Source: DATBLE01 sp963775695 (GTDB taxonomy: Bacteria > Actinomycetota > Thermoleophilia > Gaiellales > Gaiellaceae). From it: a stretch of 64,000 nucleotides of DNA. The translations under genes were made by a program, and so were the position numbers. The stretch lies in contig CAVZJU010000003.1 of the NCBI GenBank assembly GCA_963775695.1, positions 1-64,000 of the forward strand, in the 5' to 3' direction. Numbering within the stretch: position 1 is the stretch's first letter; each line of letters begins with the position of its first letter. The notes below the pieces were generated by a model that was not told where the DNA came from, searched no databases, and saw only the letters and a program-made list of their open reading frames with translations. Positions 16,656 to 24,474 of this stretch are shown piece after piece.

Positions 16656-17240
16656 ATGAATCGGCGCGTGACCGACACCACCGCCGACGCTCCGAGGCCG
16701 GTTGCTCCGATCGGCACCGACGCGCTCGCGGCCGGAGCTCTGCTGCTCGCCGGCGCGATCGTCTTCCTCTGGTATGCGCCGGCCTCGTACCAGATCTACC
16801 TCGCGCTGCACATTCTCGCCGTCGTCGTCTGGGTCGGCGGGGACATTACGCTGACCACGCTCGGCATCGTCTTCGAGAGCAAGCAGGACGGGCCGACGCT
16901 GGCGGCCCTCGGCCGGATGGGCAGCTGGATCGGGACCCGCGTCTACACGCCCGCGCTGTTCTTCGTGTTCGGCTTCGGGGTCGCGCTGGTCGAGAAGTCG
17001 AGCATAGGCTGGAATCACTTCTGGATCATCTTCGCCGTCGTCGGCTGGGCGCTCGCGATGCTGATCGGCATCGGCTTCGTCGGCCCCGAGCTGGGCCGGA
17101 TCGACAAGGCCGCACAGGAGTTCGGGCCCGAGTCGCCCGAGGTCGGACGGCGGGTCAAGCGGTTGTTCACGATCTTCCGTTTCGACACCGCGCTCCTGAT
17201 CCTGGTCGTCCTGGACATGGCGGCGAAGCCGTCGTTCTGA
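16656..17240 (+). CDS. DUF2269-family integral membrane protein
   Basis: A 194-residue membrane protein with five hydrophobic segments and the LHILAVVVWVGGDITLTTL motif typical of the DUF2269/CopD-like group, where the segment His and Trp residues are conserved. The function of the family is not established. An ATG at 16656 and a GTG at 16668 are both plausible starts. It ends 4 bases before the phosphotriesterase-family gene, so the two are probably one transcript. Confidence 0.72.
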   Translation: MNRRVTDTTADAPRPVAPIGTDALAAGALLLAGAIVFLWYAPASYQIYLALHILAVVVWVGGDITLTTLGIVFESKQDGPTLAALGRMGSWIGTRVYTPALFFVFGFGVALVEKSSIGWNHFWIIFAVVGWALAMLIGIGFVGPELGRIDKAAQEFGPESPEVGRRVKRLFTIFRFDTALLILVVLDMAAKPSF

Positions 17241-17244
17241 GCCG

Positions 17245-18195
17245 ATGACGGTCGAAACTGTCCGGGGGCCGGTTCCGGCCGAGAGCCTCGGCCGGATGCT
17301 GGCACACGACCACGTCTTCATCCTCGGCCAGGAGACGCTCGCTAACTTCAATCACCGCTGGGGCGAGGCCTGGTGGGACGAGGACCGCGGCGTCGCCGGG
17401 GCGGTCGCCCAGCTCGAGCGGCTCCGCGCGGCAGGCTACCGGACGCTCGTCGATCCCACCGCCGTCGGGCTCGGCCGCGACATCCCGCGCATCCGGCGGA
17501 TCAACGACCAGGTCGACCTGAACATCGTCGTTTGCACAGGCGTCTACGCGTTCATGGAGCTGCCGCAGTTCCTGCGCTATCGGACGGCGGAGGCGCTGGC
17601 GGCCATCTTCGTGCGCGAGCTCACCGAGGGGATCGCCGACTCCGGCGCGAAGGCCGGGTTCATCAAGCTCGCGGTCGAGGAGCACGGCCTGGTCGGCGAC
17701 GTGCCGCGCATCGTCGCCGCCGTCGCCGCCGCCCACACCGAGACCGGTGCGCCGGTGATGGTGCACACCAACGCCGCGGCGAAGTCGGGTCTCGTCGCGC
17801 TCGAGGCGCTGACGTCCGCCGGGGTCGATCCCGCGAAGCTCGCGATCGCCCACACGGGCGACTCGAACGACCTCGACTACATCCGGCGCCTGGCCGACTC
17901 GGGGGCATATCTGGGCTGGGACCGCTTCAACATCGAGCACTTCAACCCGGACGCGAAGCGGATCGAGACCGTGCTGCGCGCGCTCGAGGAGGGCTACGTC
18001 GACCAGGTCCATTTCTCCCACGACGGCGCCACGTTCCACGACTTCATGGTCGGCGACCCGGCCTTCGCCGACGAGCACGCCGACTACCTGCACATCGAGA
18101 ACGTGATCCTCCCGCAGCTCCGGGAGCGCGGCGTCTCGGACGCCGACATCGACCGGATCATGGTCGACAACCCACGCCGCTGGCTGGCCGCCTAG
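17245..18195 (+). CDS. Phosphotriesterase-family metal-dependent hydrolase
   Basis: A 316-residue TIM-barrel hydrolase of the PTE/PHP-like family, which includes phosphotriesterases, lactonases and resiniferatoxin-binding proteins. Metal ligands are readable: HDHVF (about residues 21-23), the carbamylated-Lys candidate in GFIKLAVEE, His in VHTNAAAKSG, His in AIAHTGDSNDLDYI and the Asp in FSHDGAT. The HTGDSNDLDYIRRL block is close to the family signature. Whether the substrate is a lactone, phosphoester or another ester is open. Confidence 0.85.
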   Translation: MTVETVRGPVPAESLGRMLAHDHVFILGQETLANFNHRWGEAWWDEDRGVAGAVAQLERLRAAGYRTLVDPTAVGLGRDIPRIRRINDQVDLNIVVCTGVYAFMELPQFLRYRTAEALAAIFVRELTEGIADSGAKAGFIKLAVEEHGLVGDVPRIVAAVAAAHTETGAPVMVHTNAAAKSGLVALEALTSAGVDPAKLAIAHTGDSNDLDYIRRLADSGAYLGWDRFNIEHFNPDAKRIETVLRALEEGYVDQVHFSHDGATFHDFMVGDPAFADEHADYLHIENVILPQLRERGVSDADIDRIMVDNPRRWLAA

Positions 18196-18226
18196 CCCGA
18201 GCGGCCGGGTCCCTTCGGGCCGATTT

Positions 18227-18362
18227 CCGGGGACAGTCCCTGGGACACGGCTGTAAGGGCCGAAACGGTCGTCCCGAACGGACGGCCCGGACGCTCGCGC
18301 GATCGTCCGTTTCGGCCGGCCGCGTGGGCGCATTCGGCCAAGCCCAAGGGACTGTCCCCCGG
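18227..18362. repeat. Nested inverted-repeat element, MITE-like
   Basis: An element of about 136 bp bounded by CCGGGGACAGTCCCT (18227-18241) and its near-perfect inverse (18347-18362). Inside, GGCCGAAACGG (18258-18268) pairs with CCGTTTCGGCC (18307-18317), and a small CGTCC/GGACG hairpin lies within that. Each outer arm is itself palindromic (GGGAC-A-GTCCC). It occupies most of the 239-base gap between the PTE-family and VAO-type genes. No transposase is encoded. The size and nested symmetry fit a miniature mobile element or BIME-like repeat. Confidence 0.68.
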
Positions 18363-18434
18363 ACCTGCCCCAAACGGGCTCGCCCGTCCAGGGCAGCTGC
18401 CCGCGGCTTGACGTGGGGGCGACCAGCTGGTCCG

Positions 18435-20045
18435 ATGCTCGGCATGGCGACCAAGCAGAGCACTCCAGTCCGGCTCCCGCCCGGCGTCTCCGAGGACGAG
18501 TTCGCCACAGCGGTCGAGCACTTCGAGTCCGCGATCGGCCACGACAAGGTCCTGAGGGCCGAGGAGGAGCTGCTCGGCTTCCGCGACCCGTTCCAGTACG
18601 AGGCGTGGGCCGACTACTCGGCGTCGGCGGTGGTCATGCCGACCACGGTCGAGGAGGTGCAGGCAGTCGTCCGGGTCGCCGGCGAGCGGCGGATCCCGCT
18701 CTGGACGCACAGCCGTGGAATGAACAACGGCTACGGCGGGCCGGCGCCGCGCCTGGACGGCTCGGTGATCGTCTCGCTGCGGAACATGGACAAGGTGCTC
18801 GAGATCGACGAGGAGCTCGCCTACTGCGTGGTCGAGCCGGGCGTGCGCTGGTTCGACCTCTACGACGCGATCAAGGCGGGCGGCCACAAGCTGATGGTCT
18901 CGATCCCCGACCTGGGTTGGGGCGGGGTGGTCAGCAACTTCCTCGAGAACGGTGCCACCTACCTCCCGCAGGCTCAGGACATGGCCGCCTACTGCGGGAT
19001 GGAGGTCGTGCTCGCGAACGGAGAGGTGCTGCGCACCGGCATGGGCGCGATGCCGGACAACCGCTCCTGGCACGTCTACAAGCGCAGCCTCGGCCCGACG
19101 CTCGACCAGCTGTTCATGCAGTCGAACTTCGGGATCGTCACGAAGCTCGGCGTCTGGCTGATGCCCTGGCCGGAGTGCTACATGCCGCTCTGGCTCCGCG
19201 CCTGGCGCGACGACGACCTCGGCCCGATCGTCGACACGCTGCGCCGCCTGATGCTCGACCGGACGATCGAGAACGTGCCGCAGATCTGGAACTCGGTGGC
19301 GATGGCGTCGGTGCTCTCGAACCGCGCGCCCTGGTACCAGGGCGAGGACCCGATGCCCGAGGACGCGATCGACCACATGGCGAAGGAGCTCGACATCGGC
19401 CGCTGGCTGATGCGGTTCGCGCTGTACGGCGACGAGGCCGTGGTCGACCACCGCTTCGCCAAGGTGAAGGCTGCGTTCGAGGCGATCCCGGGCGTGGAGG
19501 TCTGGGGCTCGAAGTGCGCGCCCGAGGACATGGAGACGCTGGAGCACCCGTTCGACCGTGTCCAGGCGGGCGTGCCGAACCTGGACATCAACCAGATGAC
19601 GGGCTGGTACGGGGGCGAGGAGGGCGGCCACATCGGTTTCTCGCCCGTCGGCCGGCTGACGGGCAAGGACGCGGTCGAGATGCGGGAGGTCATCCGCGGG
19701 CTCGTCCAGAAGGAGGCGAAGCTCGACTACGCGGCCGTCCTGATCCCGACGAACTCGCGCAGCTTCATCCACGTGACGATGGTCATCTTCGACACGAAGG
19801 ACGAGGAGCAGACCCGGCGGGCCTACGACACGTCGAAGCTGCTCGTCAGCGAGGCGGCGAAGTACGGCTACGGGGAGTACCGCGCCCACCTCGACTTCAT
19901 GGACCTGGCGCAGGAGCAGTACTCGTTCAACGACCACGCCTACCGGCGCTTCGTCGAGACGATCAAGGACGCGGTCGACCCGAACGGGATCCTCTCTCCC
20001 GGCAAGCAGGGGTTCTGGCCGGCGTCGATGCGGAACGGGCGCTAG
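18435..20045 (+). CDS. VAO-type flavin oxidase (vanillyl-alcohol oxidase/4-cresol dehydrogenase family)
   Basis: A 536-residue FAD enzyme. The PCMH FAD domain (about 65-270) has VVMPTTVEEVQAVVR, THSRGMNNGYGG and KLMVSIPDLGWGGVVSN. The cap domain holds GGHIGFSPVG, whose His appears to match the covalent FAD-His of vanillyl-alcohol oxidase, and EYRAHLDFMD, whose Tyr-Arg pair matches the phenolate-binding pair. It ends with the family signature DPNGILSPGKQGFW. It should oxidise a para-substituted phenol, giving H2O2 if it is an oxidase. The ATG at 18435 or the one at 18444 starts it. The encapsulated-ferritin-like gene follows after 2 bases. Confidence 0.86.
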   Translation: MLGMATKQSTPVRLPPGVSEDEFATAVEHFESAIGHDKVLRAEEELLGFRDPFQYEAWADYSASAVVMPTTVEEVQAVVRVAGERRIPLWTHSRGMNNGYGGPAPRLDGSVIVSLRNMDKVLEIDEELAYCVVEPGVRWFDLYDAIKAGGHKLMVSIPDLGWGGVVSNFLENGATYLPQAQDMAAYCGMEVVLANGEVLRTGMGAMPDNRSWHVYKRSLGPTLDQLFMQSNFGIVTKLGVWLMPWPECYMPLWLRAWRDDDLGPIVDTLRRLMLDRTIENVPQIWNSVAMASVLSNRAPWYQGEDPMPEDAIDHMAKELDIGRWLMRFALYGDEAVVDHRFAKVKAAFEAIPGVEVWGSKCAPEDMETLEHPFDRVQAGVPNLDINQMTGWYGGEEGGHIGFSPVGRLTGKDAVEMREVIRGLVQKEAKLDYAAVLIPTNSRSFIHVTMVIFDTKDEEQTRRAYDTSKLLVSEAAKYGYGEYRAHLDFMDLAQEQYSFNDHAYRRFVETIKDAVDPNGILSPGKQGFWPASMRNGR

Positions 20046-20047
20046 CC

Positions 20048-20368
20048 GTGGGGTTCGAGCAGTACCACGAGCCGGCGGGCGAGCTCAGCGCCGAGACGCG
20101 GACCTTCGCCCGGATGATGGCCTCGCTGACCGAGGAGGCGGAGGCGATCGGCTGGTACGAGCAGCGCATCTCGCTGGAGCCCGACCCGGAGGCGCGGGCG
20201 ATCATGGCCAACGCGCAGCTCGAGGAGTTCAAGCACTTCGGCATGGATCTCGAGTTCCTGCTGCGGCGGACGCCGAAGTGGCGGACGGCTCTCCAGGCGA
20301 TCCTGTTCACCGACGGGGACATCGTCGAGAGCGGGGAGCGGGCCGAGCACGAGCTCGACCTCGAGTAG
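20048..20368 (+). CDS. Encapsulated ferritin-like protein (EncFtn family)
   Basis: A 106-residue helical protein that matches the encapsulated-ferritin family. The first helix has TEEAEAIGWYEQRI, like the EELEAVDWYDQRV helix of the Rhodospirillum protein, keeping the ferroxidase Glu and the Trp-Tyr pair. The second helix has LEEFKHFGMDLEFL, keeping the ExxH metal ligands, followed by RRTPKW and LFTDGDI. Such proteins oxidise Fe(II) at a dimer interface and are normally packed in encapsulin shells. No shell gene is nearby and the C terminus (RAEHELDLE) lacks a recognisable targeting peptide of the GSLxIGSL kind. It is translated from a GTG 2 bases after the VAO-type oxidase. Confidence 0.8.
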   Translation: MGFEQYHEPAGELSAETRTFARMMASLTEEAEAIGWYEQRISLEPDPEARAIMANAQLEEFKHFGMDLEFLLRRTPKWRTALQAILFTDGDIVESGERAEHELDLE

Positions 20369-20374
20369 GTCGGG

Positions 20375-20821
20375 CTAGGGCACCGGCGTCAACCCGTGCC
20401 GCAGCATCACCTCGCCGATGCGGGCGGGGTCCGGCGGCGTGCCTGCAGCCACGGCTTCGTCGACGAGGGCAGCTAGAGCGCGGAAATAGCCGGGGCCGAG
20501 CACGCCCGGCGTGACGACGGCAAGCACTCGCGCGTCTGCCTCGCCCTCGTTCTCGAAGTGGTGGACGACCCCGCGGCGGATGCAGAGTGCCTCGCCCGGG
20601 CCGACCTCGTGCCGCTCGCCGTCGACCGTCCAGGTGAGCGTGCCCTCGAGGCCGTAGAGGGTCTCCTCGTAGGCGTCGTGGCTGTGTGCGACCGGCACCC
20701 TTGCTCGGGCCGGCACCGTGAACTCGAAGAGCGCGACCGAGCCGCGCGACTCGTCGCCCTCGATCAGGAACCTGACGGACAGCTCCCCGATCCTGATCTC
20801 TTCTACTGCCATGGCTGACAT
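20375..20821 (-). CDS. Cupin-domain protein
   Basis: A 148-residue single-domain cupin. Metal-binding motif 1 is HSHDAYEETLYGLEG (about 46-60) and motif 2 is GEALCIRRGVVHHFEN (about 75-90). The extra C-terminal helix region (about 110-148) is not part of the barrel. Start choice: GGAGAGGAG is seven bases before the ATG at 20821. It diverges from the MarR gene and its promoter is covered by palindromes, so the MarR protein very likely controls it. It could be a small-molecule isomerase or dioxygenase, or a sensor; no specific activity is shown. Confidence 0.78.
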   Translation of the reverse strand: MSAMAVEEIRIGELSVRFLIEGDESRGSVALFEFTVPARARVPVAHSHDAYEETLYGLEGTLTWTVDGERHEVGPGEALCIRRGVVHHFENEGEADARVLAVVTPGVLGPGYFRALAALVDEAVAAGTPPDPARIGEVMLRHGLTPVP

Positions 20822-20842
20822 GTGCGCTCCTCTCCGGAATGG

Positions 20843-20893
20843 TAAAGTCGCTTGACTTTATATGGCAAGATCGGAAACGTCAAGTCGCTTTAC
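20843..20893. promoter_or_regulatory. Twin operator over the divergent cupin/MarR promoter
   Basis: The perfect palindrome TAAAGTC-GCTT-GACTTTA lies at 20843-20860, and a related half, GTCAAGTCGCTTTAC, at 20879-20893. On the minus strand TTGACG (20878-20883) and TATAAA (20857-20862) could be the cupin promoter with a short 15-base spacer, so the two palindromes would cover the -10 and -35 boxes. The AT-rich elements stand out against the GC-rich background. The second copy falls in codons 6-11 of the MarR frame if that starts at 20862. Confidence 0.6.
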
Positions 20894-21332
20894 TACCGTA
20901 GACGACGGGCCGTTGATCGGCGCCTTGCTGCGGGCTCCCTGGGAGGCGGTTCGTGAAAGGATGCTCGCCCGGCTTCGCGAGTCCGGCTTCGACGACTTCG
21001 AGGCCGCCCACTTCACCGTCTTCCGGTACCCGAGCCCGGACGGCGCGCGCCCGTCGGAGCTGGCCGCCAGCCTCGGCATCAGCAAGCAATCTCTGAACTA
21101 CCTGCTCCGGGACCTGGAGCATCTCGGCTATCTCGAGCGCCGGCGGGACCCCGACGATCTACGCGCCAAGCGCATCGTCGTCACCCGGCGAGGGCGGTCG
21201 GCGATCAGGGTGATCCGGGCGGCGGTGGCCGAGCTCGAGGGGGAATGGGCCGAGCAGCTCGGCGACCGGCGCTTCGCAGAGCTCCGGACGCTTCTCGTCG
21301 AGCTCAACCGGTTGGTTTCGAGCCCGCCCTAG
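20862..21332 (+). CDS. MarR-family transcriptional regulator
   Basis: A 156-residue winged-helix regulator: dimerisation helix at the N terminus, recognition helix around SELAASLGISKQSLNYLLRDLEHLG (about 68-92), and the wing RRRDPDDLRAKRIVVTRRG (about 98-116). The ATG at 20862 is 2 bases from the operator palindrome and has no ribosome binding site, so the transcript may be leaderless, or translation may begin downstream (TTG at 20913). It probably represses itself and the cupin gene. Confidence 0.82.
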   Translation: MARSETSSRFTTVDDGPLIGALLRAPWEAVRERMLARLRESGFDDFEAAHFTVFRYPSPDGARPSELAASLGISKQSLNYLLRDLEHLGYLERRRDPDDLRAKRIVVTRRGRSAIRVIRAAVAELEGEWAEQLGDRRFAELRTLLVELNRLVSSPP

Positions 21333-21345
21333 TACGCTCTTCCTC

Positions 21346-22734
21346 GTGGGCGAGCTCCGCGAGCTCCTTGGCGCACGGGCCGGCGAGGCGCTCGAGTTGC
21401 ACGCCGAGTTCGCGAACCCGCAGATGGTCCGCGTGCTGCGGACGATCGGGTTCGACCGCGACTGGGCCCGTACCGAGGGCGCCTACCTCTACGACGCCGG
21501 CGGCGAGCGCTACCTCGACTGGCTCGGAGGCTTCGGCATGTTCAACGTCGGGCGGAACAACCCGCGCGTCCGCGAGTGGCTGGTCGAGGCGATGGAGCTC
21601 CAGACGCCGAACGCGCCGCAGATGGGCGTCTCGCCGGTCACGCCGCTGCTCGCCGAGGAGCTCGTCCGCCGCGCGCCGGCGTCGATCGGCAAGGCACTGT
21701 TCACGAACAGCGGCACCGAGTCGGTGGAGGCGGCGATCAAGCTCGGCCGCGCCGCGACCGGGCGCGAGCGGGTGATCTGCGTCGAGCACGCCTTCCACGG
21801 GCTCACGCTCGGGTCGCTGTCGATCAACGGCGAGGCGGCGTTCACCGACCGCTTCGGCCCTTACCTGCCGGGCGTCGCACGAGTGCCGTTCGACGACCTC
21901 GAGGCGCTGGAGACGGAGCTGCGACGCGGGGACGTCGCGCTCTTCGTCGTCGAGCCCATCCTCGGCAAGGGCGTGATCCTCCCGTCCGACGGCTACCTGG
22001 CGGGCGCGCAGGAACTGTGCCGCCGCTACGGGACGCTCTTCTGTCTCGACGAGGTGCAGACGGGATTCGGCCGCACCGGCCGGCTCTTCGCCGCCGAGCA
22101 CTGGGGGCTCGAGCCGGACCTGATGCCGGTGGCGAAGTCGCTCTCCGGCGGCTACGTCCCGGTCGGTGCATTGCTGATGAGCGACGCCGTCTACGACGCC
22201 GTCTTCGACTCGCTCGAGCACGCGTTCAGCCACGGCTCGACCTTCGCGCCCAACGACTACGCGACGGTCGCAGGGCTGGCGACGCTGCGCGAGCTCGACG
22301 ACCGCGATCTCGTCGGGGTCTCCGCCCGTCTGGGCGAGCTGCTGCTCGCGGCCACGCGGCCGCTCGTCGAGCGCTACGAGGTGGTCAAGGACGTGCGCGG
22401 GCTCGGCCTGATGTGGGCGATCGAGTTCGGCGAGCCGGACAAGGGTCGGACGACCTGGCGCATGCTCGAGAAGATGCAGCCGGGGATCTTCGCCCAGCTC
22501 GTCGTCGTCCCACTGTTCACCGACCACCGGATCCTCAGCCAGGTGGCGGGGCACCGCGTGAACGTCGTCAAGGGCCTCCCGCCGCTGACGATCACCGAGG
22601 AGGACGTCGAGTGGTTCGCGGGCGCCCTCGACGAGGTTGTCGGCGAGGCGCAGAAGCTGGGCCGCTCGATGACGAGCTTCGCTCTGCGGGCGGCGCGCGC
22701 CGGTCGGAAGAAGCCGGCGGCGGCTCGGGCGTAA
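21346..22734 (+). CDS. Class III PLP-dependent aminotransferase
   Basis: A 462-residue fold-type I aminotransferase of the ornithine/acetylornithine/4-aminobutyrate group. It has the TNSGTESVEAAIKLGR segment, CLDEVQTGFGRTG with the Asp that binds the PLP ring nitrogen, and VAKSLSGGYVPVGA with the Schiff-base Lys (about residue 265). The C-terminal tail (RAARAGRKKPAAARA) is basic and longer than usual. The GTG at 21346 lies 13 bases after the MarR gene. No neighbours reveal the substrate. Confidence 0.86.
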   Translation: MGELRELLGARAGEALELHAEFANPQMVRVLRTIGFDRDWARTEGAYLYDAGGERYLDWLGGFGMFNVGRNNPRVREWLVEAMELQTPNAPQMGVSPVTPLLAEELVRRAPASIGKALFTNSGTESVEAAIKLGRAATGRERVICVEHAFHGLTLGSLSINGEAAFTDRFGPYLPGVARVPFDDLEALETELRRGDVALFVVEPILGKGVILPSDGYLAGAQELCRRYGTLFCLDEVQTGFGRTGRLFAAEHWGLEPDLMPVAKSLSGGYVPVGALLMSDAVYDAVFDSLEHAFSHGSTFAPNDYATVAGLATLRELDDRDLVGVSARLGELLLAATRPLVERYEVVKDVRGLGLMWAIEFGEPDKGRTTWRMLEKMQPGIFAQLVVVPLFTDHRILSQVAGHRVNVVKGLPPLTITEEDVEWFAGALDEVVGEAQKLGRSMTSFALRAARAGRKKPAAARA

Positions 22735-22741
22735 CAAGCGG

Positions 22742-22795
22742 GGGCTCTGCCCCTTCGGGCCAGAGCCCTGACGGATACGGCCCGCGTAGCGGGCC
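22742..22795. terminator. Double-hairpin terminator between convergent genes
   Basis: GGGCTCTG (22742-22749) pairs with CAGAGCCC (22761-22768) around an inner CCCTTCGGG, and GGCCCGC (22779-22785) pairs with GCGGGCC (22789-22795) with a 3-base loop. They lie between the convergent aminotransferase and ABC-2 permease genes. There is no U-run, so termination is inferred from position and symmetry. Confidence 0.5.
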
Positions 22796-22801
22796 GAGCT
22801 G

Positions 22802-23563
22802 TCAGGTTTCCCGCGGCTCCCAGCGGAAGTAGCGCACCGAGAGGATCAGGCCGGCCAGCCCCCACGCGGAGATGACCGCCACCTGCTCCCAGTTGTCCCA
22901 GATCGGCTGGTGCAGGAGCACGATGTTGCGCATCAGCCGGATGAAGTGCGTCAGCGGCAGGATCTCGGAGATCACCTCGAGGAAATGGGGGAAGGACTGC
23001 GCCGACCAGAACGCGCCCGCGAGGAAGGAGATCGGCAGGTAGATCGCGTTCACGACCGCGGAGGCGCCGTCGCCCGAGCGGATCAGCCCGGTCAGGGCGA
23101 TGCCCATCGCTGCGAACGCCAGCGTCCCGAGCAGCACCGCGAGGATCACCGAGGGCCACTCGTGCGGCAGGGGGACGTCGTACAGGAGCCGTGCAAGCAC
23201 GATCAGGGCGACCGCCTCGATCGCGTAGACGATCACGGTCGAGCAGATCACCGATCCGAGGTAGGTCGCCGGCGGCAGCGGCGTCCCGCGTACCCGCTTC
23301 AGCACGCCGCTCTCGCGGCGCAGCACGAGCACGATCGCCAGCCCGGCAAACGCGGTCGAGACGACGCCGTAGCCCAGGATCCCGGCGAGCAGGTACGCCG
23401 ACGCCTTCACCCCGTGCTCCTTCTTGATCGTGTCGTTGCCGTAGACCGAGCCGAGCAGGAGGAAGATCAGAAGTGGGAAGAGGAAGGTGAAGAACGCGAG
23501 CTCCCGGCTGCGCCAGTAGAGGCGCTGCTCCCCGCGCAGCTGGTGCGGGAAGAGCCGCATCAT
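22802..23563 (-). CDS. ABC-2 type exporter permease
   Basis: A 253-residue permease with six hydrophobic segments and an ABC-2 layout: a cytoplasmic N terminus, the first segment FFTFLFPLLIFLLLGSVYG, RRESGVLKRVRGTPLPP after segment 2, and FWSAQSFPHFLEVISEILPLTHF before the last. It partners the ATPase whose stop overlaps its start by 4 bases. This type exports drugs, lipids or polysaccharide precursors. PadR control suggests a stress- or drug-responsive exporter. Confidence 0.85.
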   Translation of the reverse strand: MMRLFPHQLRGEQRLYWRSRELAFFTFLFPLLIFLLLGSVYGNDTIKKEHGVKASAYLLAGILGYGVVSTAFAGLAIVLVLRRESGVLKRVRGTPLPPATYLGSVICSTVIVYAIEAVALIVLARLLYDVPLPHEWPSVILAVLLGTLAFAAMGIALTGLIRSGDGASAVVNAIYLPISFLAGAFWSAQSFPHFLEVISEILPLTHFIRLMRNIVLLHQPIWDNWEQVAVISAWGLAGLILSVRYFRWEPRET

Positions 23564-24414
23564 TCCGCAGTCTCCTCGTCACCGGTCAGGGCGAGGTAGA
23601 TCTCCTCGAGCGTGGGCCGGCGGACGCTCAGGTTCTCCAGCTCGCGACCCTCGGCGAGCGCGGCCGAGGTGAGCTCGTGCAGCACGTGGGTCGGCTCGCG
23701 GGTCGAGACGACCACGTCCTCGCCGTCGCGGCGATAGCGGATCTCGGTCGCCGGCGCGGAGCCGGTCAGGTCCTCCGGACGGCCGATCGCAACGATGCGG
23801 CCTTCGCGCAGGACAGCGACTCGATCGGCGAGACTCTCGGCCTCGTCGAGGTAGTGCGTGGTCAGGAGGATCGTCTTGCCGAGCGAGCGCAGCGAGCGGA
23901 TCACCTCCCAGGCCGCCCGCCGCGCGGCCGGGTCGAAGCCGGTCGTCGGCTCGTCGAGGAACAGCACCTCGGGATCGCCGATCAGTCCGAGGCCGAGGTC
24001 GAGCCGGCGCTGCTGCCCGCCCGAGAGCGTGCGCACCCTGGCATCGCGCTTCTCCTCCAGGCCGACGAGGCCGATCACTCGGCCGACGTCCAGCGGCTGC
24101 CGGTAGTACCCGGCGAAGAGCTGGAGGCTCTCGGCGACGCTCAGGTTCGGGTACATCGCCGACGACTGGAGGACGACGCCGATGCGCTCGCGCCAGTCCA
24201 TGCCCGCGCGCTGCGGGTCCTCGTCGAGCACGGCGACCGTGCCGCCGTCGCGCGCTCGGTAGCCCTCGAGGATCTCGACCGTCGTCGTCTTGCCGGCCCC
24301 GTTCGGGCCGAGCAGGCCGAACACCTCGCCCGCCTCGATCTCGAAGTCGACGCCGCGCAAGGCCTCGTACGAGCCGTACGACTTGTGCAGGTCACTGACC
24401 GAGACCGCCGACAT
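23560..24414 (-). CDS. ABC-2 exporter ATP-binding protein
   Basis: A 284-residue ATPase of the DrrA/CcmA-like group: Walker A GPNGAGKTTT (about 34-43), Q-loop VVLQSSAMYPN, signature LSGGQQRRLDLG, Walker B VLFLDEPTTGFDP, switch His in LLTTHYLDEAE. A C-terminal extension of about 70 residues is typical of drug exporters. It is the first gene of the two-gene operon. The ATG at 24414 is 5 bases from the palindrome 24420-24438, so a protein bound there would block transcription. Confidence 0.9.
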   Translation of the reverse strand: MSAVSVSDLHKSYGSYEALRGVDFEIEAGEVFGLLGPNGAGKTTTVEILEGYRARDGGTVAVLDEDPQRAGMDWRERIGVVLQSSAMYPNLSVAESLQLFAGYYRQPLDVGRVIGLVGLEEKRDARVRTLSGGQQRRLDLGLGLIGDPEVLFLDEPTTGFDPAARRAAWEVIRSLRSLGKTILLTTHYLDEAESLADRVAVLREGRIVAIGRPEDLTGSAPATEIRYRRDGEDVVVSTREPTHVLHELTSAALAEGRELENLSVRRPTLEEIYLALTGDEETAE

Positions 24415-24419
24415 CGTTG

Positions 24420-24438
24420 ATATATCTACCAGATATAT
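24420..24438. promoter_or_regulatory. PadR operator between divergent exporter and regulator genes
   Basis: A perfect inverted repeat, ATATATCT-ACC-AGATATAT, the most AT-rich stretch in this part of the window. It lies in the 60-base gap between the exporter ATPase and the PadR gene. PadR proteins bind such palindromes and repress adjacent exporters until a drug or phenolic ligand releases them. Its position next to both starts implies control of both genes. Confidence 0.72.
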
Positions 24439-24474
24439 AAGTCGCTGTCACCCACTGCCCGCGTCATCCTCGGC

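Noticed and set aside
18436..20368. Encapsulin nanocompartment operon
   Set aside because: No shell-protein gene can be found in the window on either strand; only the cargo-like protein is present.
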